64,000 nucleotides of DNA, from NCBI RefSeq assembly GCF_006385255.1, contig NZ_VFJE01000053.1:186001-250000 (forward strand). Reading direction: 5' to 3'. A program made the position numbers and the translations under genes. Positions 1 to 9,450 of this stretch are shown piece after piece. Numbering within the stretch: the stretch's first letter is position 1; the number at the start of each line of letters is the position of its first letter. A model generated the notes under the pieces. The model worked only from the letters and a program-made list of their open reading frames with translations. It was not told the DNA's origin and did not search any database. Source of the DNA: Flavobacterium microcysteis (lineage in GTDB: Bacteria; Bacteroidota; Bacteroidia; Flavobacteriales; Flavobacteriaceae).

Positions 1-1479
1 ATAATCATTATTTATTTCGGAATATTGATATTGATTTCCAACAGGGTCAGCAAAAAAGATTCAGGAAATGATGCCTTTTTTAAAGCGAATAAAAATTCCA
101 AATGGTATCTGGTGGCTTTCGGGATGATTGGAACAGCACTGTCTGGCGTGACTTTTATTTCTGTTCCGGGGCAAGTTGGTTCTCCTGATATACAGTTTAA
201 ATACTTTCAGTTTATTTTAGGAAATGCGATTGGTTTTATACTTATTGCCAAAGTACTGCTCCCGCTGTACTACAGGATGAACCTGACTTCGATTTATGGC
301 TATATCGAGCAGCGTTTAGGACATGTTTCCTATAAAACGGCAGCCACAATATTTCTGATAAGCAGAACTATTGGTTCCGCAGCAAGGCTTTATCTTGTTG
401 TTATCGTACTGCAACGTTATGTTTTTGATGCTTTTGGTATTCCTTTCTGGGTTACAGTACTGATTTCCTTAGGGCTGATTTTTGCCTATACTTATCGAGG
501 CGGACTTAAAACAATTATTATTACCGATACGTTGCAAACATTATTTCTGGTTTCTTCTGTTATTTTCACTATTTATTTTATTTGCAGCAGTCTGGATTAC
601 AATCTCCCAGAGGCCTTTGAGGCTGTAAAAAATAGCAATTACTCAAAAATATTTTTCTTTGAAGACTGGCTGAAAAGCAATTATTTCTGGAAACAGATTT
701 TGGGAGGTATATTCGTAACATTGGCTATGGTTGGACTTGACCAGGATCTGATGCAGAAAAACCTGAGTTGTAAAAACATTGGCGAAGCCCAAAAGAACAT
801 GTTTACTTTTACGGGGATTTTTGTAATTATCAATATCTTTTTCCTGAGCGTGGGTGCTTTGCTGTATATGTATGCTGAGAAAAACGGAATCAGCGTTCCT
901 TTGGATACTGTAACAGGAAAACCAAGAACCGATTTACTTTTCCCTGAAATTGCCTTCAATTACCTGACATTGGTTCCTGCAATCGTATTTTTATTAGGAT
1001 TGACCGCAGCAACATTCGCAACCACTGACTCGGCATTGACAGCACTTACTACTTCTTTTTGCGTCGACTTTTTAGGGATGGATAAGGCCGAAAACGCTGC
1101 GAACCCGAATATGGTCCGCACCCGCCACCTTGTCCATATCGGATTTTCATTGTTGATGTTTTTGGTGATTATTGTAATTTATCTTCTGAACAGTGATGCC
1201 GTCGTCGGATTAATTTTCAAAGTCGCAGCCTATACTTATGGGCCACTGCTGGGATTGTATTCTTTCGGGTTATTTATGAAAACCAAAACTGTCAACGACC
1301 GCTTTGTTCCGATTATATGCATCCTGGCGCCAAGTATCACTTTTTTGATCAGTTCTTATTCTACCGAACTTTTTGGAAATTATCAATTCGCAGAAGAATT
1401 GATTATAGTAAACGGCGGATTGACTTTTCTGGGATTATTGCTGATTAGTAAAAAAGCAACTACACAAACCCGATTCTGA
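1..1479 (+). CDS. Sodium:solute symporter family protein, 5' end outside window
   Basis: The reading frame is open from base 1, so the gene starts upstream of the window and 492 residues are visible. It is a multi-pass inner-membrane protein of the SSS (solute:sodium symporter) family. The visible part begins in the first hydrophobic helix and then reads WYLVAFGMIGTALSGVTFIS, a stretch typical of the family's early helices. Later hydrophobic segments follow at short intervals, including the AATFATTDSALTAL region typical of the sodium-binding helix. A TTG at 25 could be taken as a start, but that would remove half of the first helix. The stop is TGA at 1477-1479, 15 bp before the next gene on the same strand, so the two may be co-transcribed. 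The substrate cannot be told from the sequence. Confidence 0.85.
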   Translation: MIIIYFGILILISNRVSKKDSGNDAFFKANKNSKWYLVAFGMIGTALSGVTFISVPGQVGSPDIQFKYFQFILGNAIGFILIAKVLLPLYYRMNLTSIYGYIEQRLGHVSYKTAATIFLISRTIGSAARLYLVVIVLQRYVFDAFGIPFWVTVLISLGLIFAYTYRGGLKTIIITDTLQTLFLVSSVIFTIYFICSSLDYNLPEAFEAVKNSNYSKIFFFEDWLKSNYFWKQILGGIFVTLAMVGLDQDLMQKNLSCKNIGEAQKNMFTFTGIFVIINIFFLSVGALLYMYAEKNGISVPLDTVTGKPRTDLLFPEIAFNYLTLVPAIVFLLGLTAATFATTDSALTALTTSFCVDFLGMDKAENAANPNMVRTRHLVHIGFSLLMFLVIIVIYLLNSDAVVGLIFKVAAYTYGPLLGLYSFGLFMKTKTVNDRFVPIICILAPSITFLISSYSTELFGNYQFAEELIIVNGGLTFLGLLLISKKATTQTRF

Positions 1480-1494
1480 TTTAAAAGAAACTAA

Positions 1495-2049
1495 ATGAAA
1501 CCCAACCCTAAATTTTTCATGTTGTTTCTCAACATGTTTTTATTAGTTGCATGTAAAAACAAAAATACATCTGAAACAGTAAATAATTCGGATATAACTA
1601 CAGTAGCTGACATTGAAAAAATTAATGATACGATACAAGAAACACTAAAAAAAACAGTACAAAAAGACACAATAATTCAGGACTTTAAGGTTCATTATAC
1701 GCTTACCGAAACTAGCGAGAAAATTTATTTTTTTCAGTATGATGAAAGTGGCAAAAAGGAAAAAACATATTCATTTGATAAAATCGTAGAATTAGATATA
1801 ACCAAAAGTAGCTCTCCTATTTTTAGCAAAAGAATATCCAAATATGATTTTAAAAAATACATCCCAAATGAATTTCAAAATTATCAATTGTCAGTTTTCC
1901 AAATTGAGCAGGTAGATGCCCGGGGTATTGTGTTTTTTATTAATATCTGCAAACCTGATTCAGATGAATGTTATACTTTCAATCTGACCGTTAAGAATAA
2001 AAATAGCTTTGAAATAAATGAAGTGGACAATGAAAAAGAAGGTTATTAA
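1495..2049 (+). CDS. Small lipoprotein of unknown function
   Basis: This 184-residue protein begins with a hydrophobic signal peptide ending in the lipobox LLVAC, so Cys20 should be lipidated and the protein anchored in the envelope. The mature part is charged, rich in Lys, Asp and Thr, and has no catalytic motif I recognise. Two cysteines near the C-terminus (ICKPDSDEC) might pair. It starts 15 bp after the symporter and is followed by a strong palindromic terminator. The symporter link is only positional. The function is unknown. Confidence 0.75.
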   Translation: MKPNPKFFMLFLNMFLLVACKNKNTSETVNNSDITTVADIEKINDTIQETLKKTVQKDTIIQDFKVHYTLTETSEKIYFFQYDESGKKEKTYSFDKIVELDITKSSSPIFSKRISKYDFKKYIPNEFQNYQLSVFQIEQVDARGIVFFINICKPDSDECYTFNLTVKNKNSFEINEVDNEKEGY

Positions 2050-2078
2050 TATTCCCACAAACCTTACTATAATCATTC

Positions 2079-2116
2079 AAAAACAAAGGCCTGGAAATTT
2101 CCAGGCCTTTGTTTTT
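2079..2116. terminator. Bidirectional intrinsic terminator
   Basis: This is a perfect palindrome with arms AAAAACAAAGGCCTGGAAA and its complement, and no loop bases other than the central AAATTT. It has an A tract on the left and a T tract on the right, so it can terminate both the lipoprotein gene on the plus strand and the convergent CoA-binding gene on the minus strand. Confidence 0.9.
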
Positions 2117-2120
2117 ATTA

Positions 2121-2486
2121 TTAAAACTGATTCGTTGAAAGCAGTACCAACGTACAAGCTACTTCTACTTTTATATTGTTTAGCTTGAGTAGCTGATAAA
2201 ATTCTGGATTTTCTGTTCCCGGATTAAAAATCACCCTTTTTGGAGACAAGGAAACTACATAATTATAATAGTCTTTCTGTCTTTGCGGATTCAGATATAA
2301 CGTTACTGTATTAACGTTGGTAAAAGGAATCTGCTTGGTCTGGATCTTCACTCCTAATACTTCTTCTTCCTTAAGCCCTATCGCTACAACAGAGTGACCT
2401 TTTTCTGTTAAATTTCGGATTGCCATATAGGAATAACGTGCCGGATTAGAAGAAGCGCCTAATACTAATGTTTTTTTATTTTTCAT
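2121..2486 (-). CDS. CoA-binding domain protein (YccU type)
   Basis: A 121-residue cytosolic protein made almost entirely of one Rossmann-like CoA-binding domain. The N-terminus TLVLGASSNPARYSYMAIRNL has the nucleotide-binding turn GASSNPxRYS typical of this family. The segment VIFNPGTENPE matches the conserved NPG..N loop. The length is normal for the stand-alone family. Its physiological role is not established. It ends at the shared palindromic terminator and has no co-directional partner closer than the gene ending at 2558. Confidence 0.8.
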   Translation of the reverse strand: MKNKKTLVLGASSNPARYSYMAIRNLTEKGHSVVAIGLKEEEVLGVKIQTKQIPFTNVNTVTLYLNPQRQKDYYNYVVSLSPKRVIFNPGTENPEFYQLLKLNNIKVEVACTLVLLSTNQF

Positions 2487-2557
2487 GAATGTGTCTATAG
2501 ACTATAAATTTACTTTATTTTAAGGGCAAAGGAACGATTTTTATCAAAACAATAACA

Positions 2558-3691
2558 TCAATATTTTCCTTTTATAGTCTGATAATAATCGATTGGAAGC
2601 ATATCACCCACTTTTAAAGAACTCATATACCCACCTACCATTACTCCATAGATTGGACTATAATTTCCGTTTTCGTCTACAAAAATGACTTTCTCGGTAA
2701 AATCGGCAAGGGATTGATGTTTATCGTTAAACAAAACATTAAACGGTACTTCAGTCTCATTATAGCCAGTAATTTCAGCTTGTGAACCAATAGTTATGGT
2801 TTGTCCTTTCCTACTTATCTCAGGACTTTCCTTTTTGTAAATCGGAACCTGTTTCATCGGCTCCTTAAGAACTGTAATTTTTTTAACTCCTAAGGTATCA
2901 CTTACCTCAAAATATTTTTTTGGGTCTACTTTAAACCCGTCTACAAAAAGGGCCAGCCTTTCCTTGTCCCAACTTTCATTAGCAATTGTATTGACAAAAT
3001 GTGAGGTTGAACCTAGATACGAATTCAATCTCCTTTTATCCGTTTTTTTAGATTGGGACAATTCTTTGTAAAATGTAGTGCCTGAAAAATAGCTTTTATC
3101 AATGGAAAAACTAGAAAGGCTTCTCCTTCTGTATACTACATTAAAATCAGCTAACTCAAAAAAGACTTCATAACCCAGATAAGAGTTTTTTATCTTGATT
3201 GGCTTATGTGATGTGGCATTTAATGTATTTGAATTAATATCGTAGTATAGGTAGATATCATCTTCATTTAGTATCTTACAGGAACTTCCTGCATCTGTAC
3301 TTCCTAAAAACTGTTCTTTGAATGCCTTCATCATTTCTTTTCGTGTAAAAGGCCCTTTCACAAGCACTACTTCCTGCATTGAAATGGCATCTTCTTCCAT
3401 CAAGACTTTTATCTTTTTATGCTGGAAAGGATTTTCTAATCGTATCGTTTTATATCCCATATAACTGACTACTAATGTAGCCCGACTAGCGGCATTACTA
3501 TTAATCTTAAAATAACCTTCCGCATCTGTCGTTGTTGCTACTGTTGAACCGTCCAGATAGACTGTTGCCGCTTGTAGTGCATTATTTTGCATATCATACA
3601 CATGGCCTTCCAAAACTTGTGAATAAGCCCCGGAAAGGCTTAACAAAAGTGTCATTATCGTAAAAATGTTCTTCAAAAACTTCATTTTCAA
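2558..3691 (-). CDS. Exported protein with carboxypeptidase-like regulatory domain
   Basis: A 377-residue protein with an N-terminal signal peptide ending near AYSQ. Residues 26-95 form a CarboxypepD_reg-like beta-sandwich (GHVYDMQNNALQAATVYLDG, then TDAEGYF). This domain is the N-terminal extension of many Bacteroidetes TonB-dependent receptors, but the protein is too short to hold a 22-strand barrel. It is therefore a free-standing envelope protein. The remaining ~280 residues are not recognised. Starts at 3691 (MKMKFL) and 3685 (MKFL) are both possible. A consensus promoter lies just upstream. The role is unknown, perhaps in cell-surface biogenesis. Confidence 0.75.
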   Translation of the reverse strand: MKMKFLKNIFTIMTLLLSLSGAYSQVLEGHVYDMQNNALQAATVYLDGSTVATTTDAEGYFKINSNAASRATLVVSYMGYKTIRLENPFQHKKIKVLMEEDAISMQEVVLVKGPFTRKEMMKAFKEQFLGSTDAGSSCKILNEDDIYLYYDINSNTLNATSHKPIKIKNSYLGYEVFFELADFNVVYRRRSLSSFSIDKSYFSGTTFYKELSQSKKTDKRRLNSYLGSTSHFVNTIANESWDKERLALFVDGFKVDPKKYFEVSDTLGVKKITVLKEPMKQVPIYKKESPEISRKGQTITIGSQAEITGYNETEVPFNVLFNDKHQSLADFTEKVIFVDENGNYSPIYGVMVGGYMSSLKVGDMLPIDYYQTIKGKY

Positions 3692-3707
3692 AATTAAGGG
3701 TGAAATA

Positions 3708-3738
3708 CAAATATATATTGTTTGAAATATCCGACAAA
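3708..3738 (-). promoter_or_regulatory. Promoter of the carboxypeptidase-regulatory-like gene
   Basis: Read on the minus strand, TTTG at 3738-3735 is followed after 19 bp by TATATTTG at 3715-3708. This is an exact match to the Bacteroidetes primary sigma factor consensus. The start codon at 3691 lies 16 bp further on, so the leader is short. Confidence 0.75.
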
Positions 3739-3822
3739 ATATAACCCGGTGTTTGATAATAATAATTTATTTATAACTTTACTACATCCAGCATTTCCGA
3801 TTCTAATTTTACAACAAAAACT

Positions 3823-4452
3823 ATGGAAATTTTCATTTATGTATTTGCAGCGCTGTTTTCGGTTATCAACCCGCTTGGCGCAGTACCTATTTTTGTCGGG
3901 CTCACGCAGCAAGACACTAAAGAAGAGCGCTCGAGAATTTCACTTTGGACAGCTATAAATGTTTTTATAATCCTCATTATCTCCTTTTTTGTCGGCCAAT
4001 ATGTTTTGAATTTCTTCGGAATCAGTATTGATGCCTTGCGAATTGCCGGAGGATTAATTATTTTAAATTCAGGATTTGCCTTACTTTCCGGGAGATTTAA
4101 TAAGACCCGAGGAGTCAATAAAAAAGTTGAAAACGATGCTCAAAACAGGAATGATATTGCGTTGACTCCACTTGCAATTCCAATGCTTGCTGGACCAGGC
4201 TCTATTTCACTTTTGATTGCGCTTTATCAGGACTACCAACATTTGAATGAACAAATCATCGTATGTATATCGATAGCGGCTGTTGCTATTGTTATCTTTT
4301 TAGTAATGCGTAGCGCTCATTATTTATCCCGAATTCTGGGAGCTTCGGGAATTGTTGCTATTTCAAGAATTATTGGTTTTATCGTTATCGCTATCGGCGT
4401 GCAATACATTAGCAGCTCTGTTGTCAACATCCTAAAGACAATCTCTTCCTAA
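3823..4452 (+). CDS. MarC family integral membrane protein
   Basis: A 209-residue polytopic inner-membrane protein with about six hydrophobic helices. The motif VINPLGAVPIFVGLT near residue 18 is the family signature NPxGxxPxF, and PLAIPMLAGPGSI near residue 115 is the second conserved block. The length is normal for the family. MarC proteins were once linked to multiple antibiotic resistance, but their transport role is unproven. The start ATG at 3823 gives a complete first helix. It is transcribed away from the gene at 2558-3691 and is closed by a palindromic terminator. Confidence 0.88.
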   Translation: MEIFIYVFAALFSVINPLGAVPIFVGLTQQDTKEERSRISLWTAINVFIILIISFFVGQYVLNFFGISIDALRIAGGLIILNSGFALLSGRFNKTRGVNKKVENDAQNRNDIALTPLAIPMLAGPGSISLLIALYQDYQHLNEQIIVCISIAAVAIVIFLVMRSAHYLSRILGASGIVAISRIIGFIVIAIGVQYISSSVVNILKTISS

Positions 4453-4456
4453 TAAT

Positions 4457-4486
4457 AAAAAAGCCCTGAAAATTCAGGGCTTTTTT
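4457..4486. terminator. Bidirectional intrinsic terminator
   Basis: Perfect hairpin with arms AAAAAAGCCCTGAA and TTCAGGGCTTTTTT around a 2-base loop. It lies between the convergent marC-like gene and ctlX, so it probably serves both. Confidence 0.9.
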
Positions 4487-4501
4487 ATATCTTAATTCTT
4501 G

Positions 4502-5437
4502 TTACTCTTTTGGCAGAAAAATCTCAGCCATCATGCATCTTGCACTTCCACCTCCACAAGCCTCAATGGTATCAAGACTGGAGCTGATAATTTCACAATG
4601 ATATTCTAATTTTTCAATCTGTACCGGTTTCAGGCTTTTGTATGCCGCAGCACTCATTATCAGGTAGCGCTTATCATTTGCCCCTCTTACTTCCAGCATA
4701 TTTCCAGCAAAATTATTAACCTGATCTTCTGTAATCAGGATTATTTCTTTTCCATCAGCTTTCAGGTTATCCAACACCATTTTTCTTTCTTTCTTATCGT
4801 CGATACTATCAGCACAGATAACAGCAAAAGTTTCTCCCAGACACATCATGACATTGGTGTGATAGATTAACTTTCGTTCTCCATTTACGGTCTGAAAGGC
4901 TTCAAAAATAACTGGTGCATAATCAAAATCTTCACAAAACTCAATAAGAAGTTCTTCATCTGCTCTTGGTGACAGTGCACAATAAGCCTTTCCGTTGGCA
5001 CGGTCTAACAATAGGCTTCCTGTTCCTTCCAAAAAGATCTTATCTTCTTCTGCAGAAGTATAGTCAACAATATTATCAATTCTGTATCCTTGATCTTCCA
5101 ATAGATCCAAAATATCTTCACGACGCTCTTCACGACGGTTTTCTGCAAACATCGGATAAAGTGCTACATCACCATTTTCATGGAATGAAATCCAGTTGTT
5201 CGGAAAAATAGAATCAGGAGTATCAGGACTTTTTGTGTCTTCAACAACAACCACATTAATTCCTGCTGCTCTCAATTTCTCTACAAAAGCATCAAATTCC
5301 TGCTGCGCTTTAGCATTCACAGTTTCCGGAAGCAGTCCGTCCAGTACTTTCTGGTAATAATTGTTTACCGCTGTCTGTTCATTCATCCGGAAAGCTACCG
5401 GACGAATCATCAAAATGGAATTTGTTGTTTGTCTCAT
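4502..5437 (-). CDS. ctlX: Citrulline utilization hydrolase type protein CtlX
   Basis: A 311-residue cytosolic enzyme of the guanidino-group modifying (arginine deiminase/amidinotransferase) fold. The motifs are DSIFPNNWISF in the substrate loop, EGTGSLLLD for the acidic residue, YHTNVMM for the catalytic His, and GGGSARCMMAE with the nucleophile Cys301 near the end. These are the features of CtlX. I expect hydrolysis of a ureido or guanidino compound such as citrulline or an N-substituted arginine, but the substrate is inferred. It follows a second enzyme of the same fold 64 bp upstream on the same strand, so the two probably work on related substrates. Confidence 0.85.
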   Translation of the reverse strand: MRQTTNSILMIRPVAFRMNEQTAVNNYYQKVLDGLLPETVNAKAQQEFDAFVEKLRAAGINVVVVEDTKSPDTPDSIFPNNWISFHENGDVALYPMFAENRREERREDILDLLEDQGYRIDNIVDYTSAEEDKIFLEGTGSLLLDRANGKAYCALSPRADEELLIEFCEDFDYAPVIFEAFQTVNGERKLIYHTNVMMCLGETFAVICADSIDDKKERKMVLDNLKADGKEIILITEDQVNNFAGNMLEVRGANDKRYLIMSAAAYKSLKPVQIEKLEYHCEIISSSLDTIEACGGGSARCMMAEIFLPKE

Positions 5438-5501
5438 ATACTTTAGTGGTATTGTGTTTTAGGCTAATGGTTTCAACAGGAAACACTTTGCTTAAAACAG
5501 A

Positions 5502-6416
5502 TTAATCTCTAATCAATGGCAAGGTTGAGCATCGCAACAAACCTTCCTGTTTTGCTATTTCAGCATAAGGAATTTCCTCTACGGTAAAACCCTGACTTCT
5601 AAGCCAATTGTTTAGCCTCGTAAAATTCCGCTCTGAAACAACTACGTTTTCTGCAATAGAAAATACGTTTGAATTCATATAATACATTTCATCCCTGTCG
5701 ATATGGAAAAGGTTTTCTTTACCAAAAAGATTTACTAAAAACATATAGTCGGATTCCTGACGGAAACCGCTCTTATAAATAATCCCTTTGTCTTTTCCTA
5801 CTGGCTGGAAGCAGCAATCCAAGTGCAACGCATTGTCTCTGGCTACCAGTTTTGACTTAACAAGGTCAAACTCCTTTACTTCTTTATGTGGGAACAATTC
5901 TTTGATATAATTAACACCTTCCATATTGGTCCGGGCAGTAATATAGTCTTTATAATCTGTTCCTTTGTAAGTTCCAATAAAAATATAATCATTCCAAAGC
6001 ATGACATCACCACCTTCAATATGTATCTCATCCGGCGGACGAACCACCTTTTTCGGGTCGATTTGGTCAATTACATATTGAATCGCATCCAATTCTCTTT
6101 CTCTGTCGGGAAGGATATTGGCTTTTACAAAAACATCGTCGATAACAAACCCAATATCTCTTGTGAAAATCTGATTGTAGTTTTCAATCATTTCCGGGCG
6201 ATATACTTTTACATCATATTTCCGAAAGACTTTATTAAATGCTTCCATTTCTTCGACCATGTCTTTTTCTACCGGATAGGTTCCGGCAAGAATATGTTCT
6301 AATGATTTTGGGTCATAGGCTTCATCAGCGGTTGGCGTTGGGCCGTTATTTACAGCAGAACCCAATACTACCGCTCTTAATCTTGATGTTTCGTTTTTTA
6401 CGTTTAATTGTAACAT
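5502..6416 (-). CDS. Arginine deiminase/dimethylargininase-related amidinotransferase-fold enzyme
   Basis: A 304-residue enzyme of the amidinotransferase fold. The visible catalytic elements are NQIFTRDIGFVI (FTRD loop), HIEGGDVML (acid pair), NALHLDCCFQPV (catalytic His with HLD) and LLRCSTLPL with nucleophile Cys296. This pattern fits the arginine deiminase/DDAH side of the family rather than glycine amidinotransferase. It should act on arginine or a derivative through a covalent Cys-amidino intermediate. It precedes ctlX by 64 bp in the same direction. A TATCTTTG -7 element lies 17 bp upstream of the start. The substrate is not determined. Confidence 0.8.
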   Translation of the reverse strand: MLQLNVKNETSRLRAVVLGSAVNNGPTPTADEAYDPKSLEHILAGTYPVEKDMVEEMEAFNKVFRKYDVKVYRPEMIENYNQIFTRDIGFVIDDVFVKANILPDRERELDAIQYVIDQIDPKKVVRPPDEIHIEGGDVMLWNDYIFIGTYKGTDYKDYITARTNMEGVNYIKELFPHKEVKEFDLVKSKLVARDNALHLDCCFQPVGKDKGIIYKSGFRQESDYMFLVNLFGKENLFHIDRDEMYYMNSNVFSIAENVVVSERNFTRLNNWLRSQGFTVEEIPYAEIAKQEGLLRCSTLPLIRD

Positions 6417-6432
6417 AGCTTTTGGCTTTTGA

Positions 6433-6440
6433 CAAAGATA
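6433..6440 (-). promoter_or_regulatory. -7 element of the amidinotransferase-fold/ctlX pair
   Basis: TATCTTTG on the minus strand matches TAnnTTTG exactly and lies 16 bp before the start codon at 6416. I see no clear -33 TTG at the usual distance. Confidence 0.5.
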
Positions 6441-6468
6441 AAAAAGGCTTTTTTATTATTTGTTAAGT

Positions 6469-8022
6469 TTATTTTTCTTCGTGATATTCCTGTTCAGTAT
6501 TGATGGCCCAGATATTTTCTTTGCCTGCAATACCGTTTTTTATATTCTGTACTGCCTGTATGGCCGTAAGCATAGAATGGTCTTGATTATTGTATTTATG
6601 CATTCCATTTCTTCCAATCAGATACAGATTTTCAAAATGTGATGTATAATCAATAATCTCGTTGAATTTTTCATAGGTCCCAAAATAAGCCGGATATGTT
6701 TTTGGCATTTTGATGACTACGCTGTCAAGAACATCTTCCTTATTAATCATTCCAATTTCAACCATTTCCTGGATTGCCAGCTCTTTCATTTCGGCTTCAG
6801 ATTTATTCCAAAGCGCATCTCCTTCATAACAAAAATATTCCAGACCTACCCATGTCGTGTTTTGGTCTTCTACCATAAACGGACTCCAGTTATTAAAAAT
6901 CTGCAATCTTCCCACTTTGACATAAGGCTCCTGAATATAAATCCAGTTATCTGTAATTTCCGCTTTTGTCATTTTTTTAAGCAGCAGACCTACCGTTATA
7001 AAATCGCGATAGATTAATCCTTCTGCAATTTCTTTAACTTTTTCAGGTACCTCAACTTCCAAAGAGGCGATAAGTTCCTGAACCGGCATTGTTGAAATAA
7101 AGTAATCGCCTTCAAAAACAATTTCTTCTTTTGTAAACTGATTTTGTACAGTCACTGCCGTGATGGTATCTTTTTCTGCCTGAATTTTTACCACTTTTAA
7201 ATTTTGGTGAAGCTCACCTTTATTCTCAGTAATTTTTCGGGCTACTTCTTCCCACATCTGGCCTGGACCAAATTTTGGATAGAGGAAATATTCAATCAGC
7301 GATGTCTCTGTGTCTTTTTGGCTGATATTTTTATCCGTTTTTTTTGAAAACTTTTTTTTCAGGAAATGGGCCACCGATTTTCTGATCGACAATCCCTTGA
7401 TTCTTTGGGCTCCCCATTCTGAACTTATTTCGGTACATTTTATGCCCCAGACTTTTTCCGTATAATCTTTAAAGAACGTCTTATACAGCTTTTTCCCAAA
7501 TCGGTTAATAAAAAAGTCTTCCAGATTCTTTTCATTCTTAATTGGAAAGACTACACTTTTAAGATAGCTCATTCCTATCAGAAACGTATTGAACAATCCA
7601 AGTTTTAAGACCGTTTCCGGAGTCAGCGAAATCGGATAATCAAAAAATTGCTTCTGATAATATATTCTCGATTTCCTGCTACGTACCAACATGACATTGT
7701 CATGATTTTTAGCATCTGACGGAAATTCGATAGCATTCAACTCCTTCGATTTATTCTGATAGGAGATTTTGATAGCTTTTTCTTCTGACAAAATTGGCAG
7801 GATTTTACACCACCAGTCCATAATGACATCTGATTTTGAGAAGAAACGGTGTCCGCCAATATCAATACGGTTTCCTTTATAATTTACGGTTCTGGAAATT
7901 CCTCCCCAAAACTCGCTCTGCTCTAAAACAATTGGCTGAATATCGGTATTTTGAATAAATTCATATGCAGCAGTCAAGCCAGCCGGACCACCTCCGATAA
8001 TAATTGCCTTTTTAGTTTTCAT
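6469..8022 (-). CDS. NAD(P)/FAD-dependent oxidoreductase, amine-oxidase/UDP-galactopyranose-mutase-like
   Basis: A 517-residue flavoprotein. The N-terminus [19 protein letters not shown] is a Rossmann dinucleotide-binding motif, followed by the family's [15 protein letters not shown] block and [10 protein letters not shown]. This resembles the protoporphyrinogen oxidase/UDP-galactopyranose mutase superfamily, here the long form common in polysaccharide loci. I chose ATG at 8022 because it directly precedes the FAD motif and lies 18 bp after a promoter -7 element. A longer frame to 8136 would add 38 residues without the usual composition. It is divergent from a GT-C-like membrane protein, which suggests a role in glycan modification, but the substrate is unknown. 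Confidence 0.75.
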   Translation of the reverse strand: MKTKKAIIIGGGPAGLTAAYEFIQNTDIQPIVLEQSEFWGGISRTVNYKGNRIDIGGHRFFSKSDVIMDWWCKILPILSEEKAIKISYQNKSKELNAIEFPSDAKNHDNVMLVRSRKSRIYYQKQFFDYPISLTPETVLKLGLFNTFLIGMSYLKSVVFPIKNEKNLEDFFINRFGKKLYKTFFKDYTEKVWGIKCTEISSEWGAQRIKGLSIRKSVAHFLKKKFSKKTDKNISQKDTETSLIEYFLYPKFGPGQMWEEVARKITENKGELHQNLKVVKIQAEKDTITAVTVQNQFTKEEIVFEGDYFISTMPVQELIASLEVEVPEKVKEIAEGLIYRDFITVGLLLKKMTKAEITDNWIYIQEPYVKVGRLQIFNNWSPFMVEDQNTTWVGLEYFCYEGDALWNKSEAEMKELAIQEMVEIGMINKEDVLDSVVIKMPKTYPAYFGTYEKFNEIIDYTSHFENLYLIGRNGMHKYNNQDHSMLTAIQAVQNIKNGIAGKENIWAINTEQEYHEEK

Positions 8023-8039
8023 CTTAATCCTATGGTTGA

Positions 8040-8070
8040 CAAATCTACATTTCCTAAATTTAGTTTCCAA
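8040..8070 (-). promoter_or_regulatory. Promoter of the FAD oxidoreductase
   Basis: On the minus strand, TTG at 8070-8068 is followed after 20 bp by TAGATTTG at 8047-8040, a full match to the Bacteroidetes pattern. It supports ATG 8022 over the longer upstream frame. Confidence 0.65.
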
Positions 8071-8079
8071 TATTTTAAG

Positions 8080-8087
8080 TAAGTTTG
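8080..8087 (+). promoter_or_regulatory. -7 element of the GT-C-like gene
   Basis: TAAGTTTG on the plus strand matches TAnnTTTG. No clear -33 is present. It lies about 30 bp before the TTG codon at 8117, so the start must be downstream of about 8092. Confidence 0.45.
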
Positions 8088-8116
8088 TTTGCCTAGAAAC
8101 TCTTAAAAAATCACAA

Positions 8117-9421
8117 TTGACAACTTTTTTCAACAACTTTACTGATTCTGAATTCAGAAAAAATTTTTTATTTCTCAGTTTTTTTATGTTGCTTTTTTTA
8201 GGGCTTAGGATTATCCAGGGAGACTTTCGATTGCCTGATTCCGACGAATATTTTGCAACTGCCGAACTTTTGAAAAGCGGGGATTATTTTTCTTCCACTA
8301 CTGATTTTGGCAAAGCGATATTGTTGACCAAAAGACCTTTTTTATATCCTTTATTGATTCTTTTCCCTGGTTTCATGAACGACTTAATGATTGTTCTGTT
8401 TCAAACCTTGCTGGGCTTTTTCAATATCTATCTTATCCTAAAACTGTTTAAAGGATTAGGTGGAAAATCATTTCGCTTATTGACGGTATTCATCTTACTG
8501 ACTCCGTCTGTTTTTATCTATACGCATCTGGTTATGGCCGAAGCTCTCGTTATGACCCTGTCTCTTTTGATGGCCTTACAATTGACCGGAAGTTTTGATT
8601 CTAAAAAACTACTGAACATACAGTTGCTATTGATTGCCCTGATATTTTTAAAACCCGCTTTTTATCTTTTTTCTATTATCAGCCTTTTATTCTTTCTTTT
8701 CTATTTCGTAAAAACAAAAATGTTCCGTTTTTCAGTTTTCCTGCCATTGCTATTTACGATAGGCTATATGGGTTTCAATAAAGAAAGAACCGGTTATTTT
8801 CATTTTTCATCTGTGCAGAACATCAATCTGATTGATTATAACCTTTATCTTTTTAAAGCTCAAAAAGAAGGACCTGAAGCAGCCAGTCAATGGAGAGATG
8901 CTATTTATCTCCAAGCCGAAAAACTGCCTACATTTGAAAAACAGAGTAAATTTCTGGCTTCTGAAGGGAAAAAAGTTATACAAGAAAATCTTATTTCTTA
9001 TTCTATCTTCCATTTTTATGGTTCTGTGCGTGGCTCTATCGATCCCGGGCGATTTGATTTAATGACGCTGGTTGAAAAATACGACACAAACCAAGGCTTC
9101 CTGAATATGCTAAGTACGGCAGGCATGAAAAAAACCATTTCTAACTTTTTTGAATATAAATATTTCTGGATTATCCTGATATTGATTCCTATATTTATTG
9201 CTACGCTATTCAAATGGGGACTTATTTTCAGATATCTCTGGGAGAGAAGAAAACGAATTGATTTTTCCAGCTCTTATCTGCTAATTTTTATTTCCTATGC
9301 TATTTTGATAACCGGGCCGGTAAATGCCTCCCGTTATATGATGCCATTGCAAGGAATTTTGATTGCTTATGCAGTAATTAGCTGGGAAAGTTATAGAGCA
9401 AAAAAAAGCTCCACTAAATAG
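8117..9421 (+). CDS. Polytopic membrane protein, GT-C glycosyltransferase-like
   Basis: The protein is 434 residues if started at TTG 8117. The frame is open upstream to 8036, but a -7 promoter element at 8080-8087 lies inside that stretch. The next ATG, at 8186, would cut the first membrane helix. There are about ten hydrophobic helices. After the first helix comes a loop with [13 protein letters not shown], an acidic motif in the position of the catalytic Asp of GT-C (dolichyl-phosphate-mannose type) glycosyltransferases. I infer transfer of a sugar from a lipid carrier at the inner membrane. The family assignment is tentative because the sequence is divergent. The stop codon lies inside a terminator hairpin. 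Confidence 0.6.
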   Translation: MTTFFNNFTDSEFRKNFLFLSFFMLLFLGLRIIQGDFRLPDSDEYFATAELLKSGDYFSSTTDFGKAILLTKRPFLYPLLILFPGFMNDLMIVLFQTLLGFFNIYLILKLFKGLGGKSFRLLTVFILLTPSVFIYTHLVMAEALVMTLSLLMALQLTGSFDSKKLLNIQLLLIALIFLKPAFYLFSIISLLFFLFYFVKTKMFRFSVFLPLLFTIGYMGFNKERTGYFHFSSVQNINLIDYNLYLFKAQKEGPEAASQWRDAIYLQAEKLPTFEKQSKFLASEGKKVIQENLISYSIFHFYGSVRGSIDPGRFDLMTLVEKYDTNQGFLNMLSTAGMKKTISNFFEYKYFWIILILIPIFIATLFKWGLIFRYLWERRKRIDFSSSYLLIFISYAILITGPVNASRYMMPLQGILIAYAVISWESYRAKKSSTK

Positions 9422-9432
9422 TGAAGCTTTTT
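9403..9432. terminator. Bidirectional terminator overlapping the GT-C-like stop codon
   Basis: Arms AAAAAGCTCCACTA and TAGTGAAGCTTTTT pair with one mismatch around a 2-base loop. The stop codon TAG of the plus-strand gene (9419-9421) is inside the hairpin. The structure also faces the end of gltA at 9451. Confidence 0.75.
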
Positions 9433-9450
9433 GAAATTTATTTTTTGAAA

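Noticed and set aside
3694..3958. Short open frames on both strands around the marC start.
   Set aside because: They overlap the promoter region and the marC coding frame and have no protein-like composition.
8022..8136. A 38-residue N-terminal extension of the FAD oxidoreductase.
   Set aside because: The extension overlaps the divergent promoter region and a full -33/-7 promoter lies inside it; ATG 8022 directly precedes the FAD motif.
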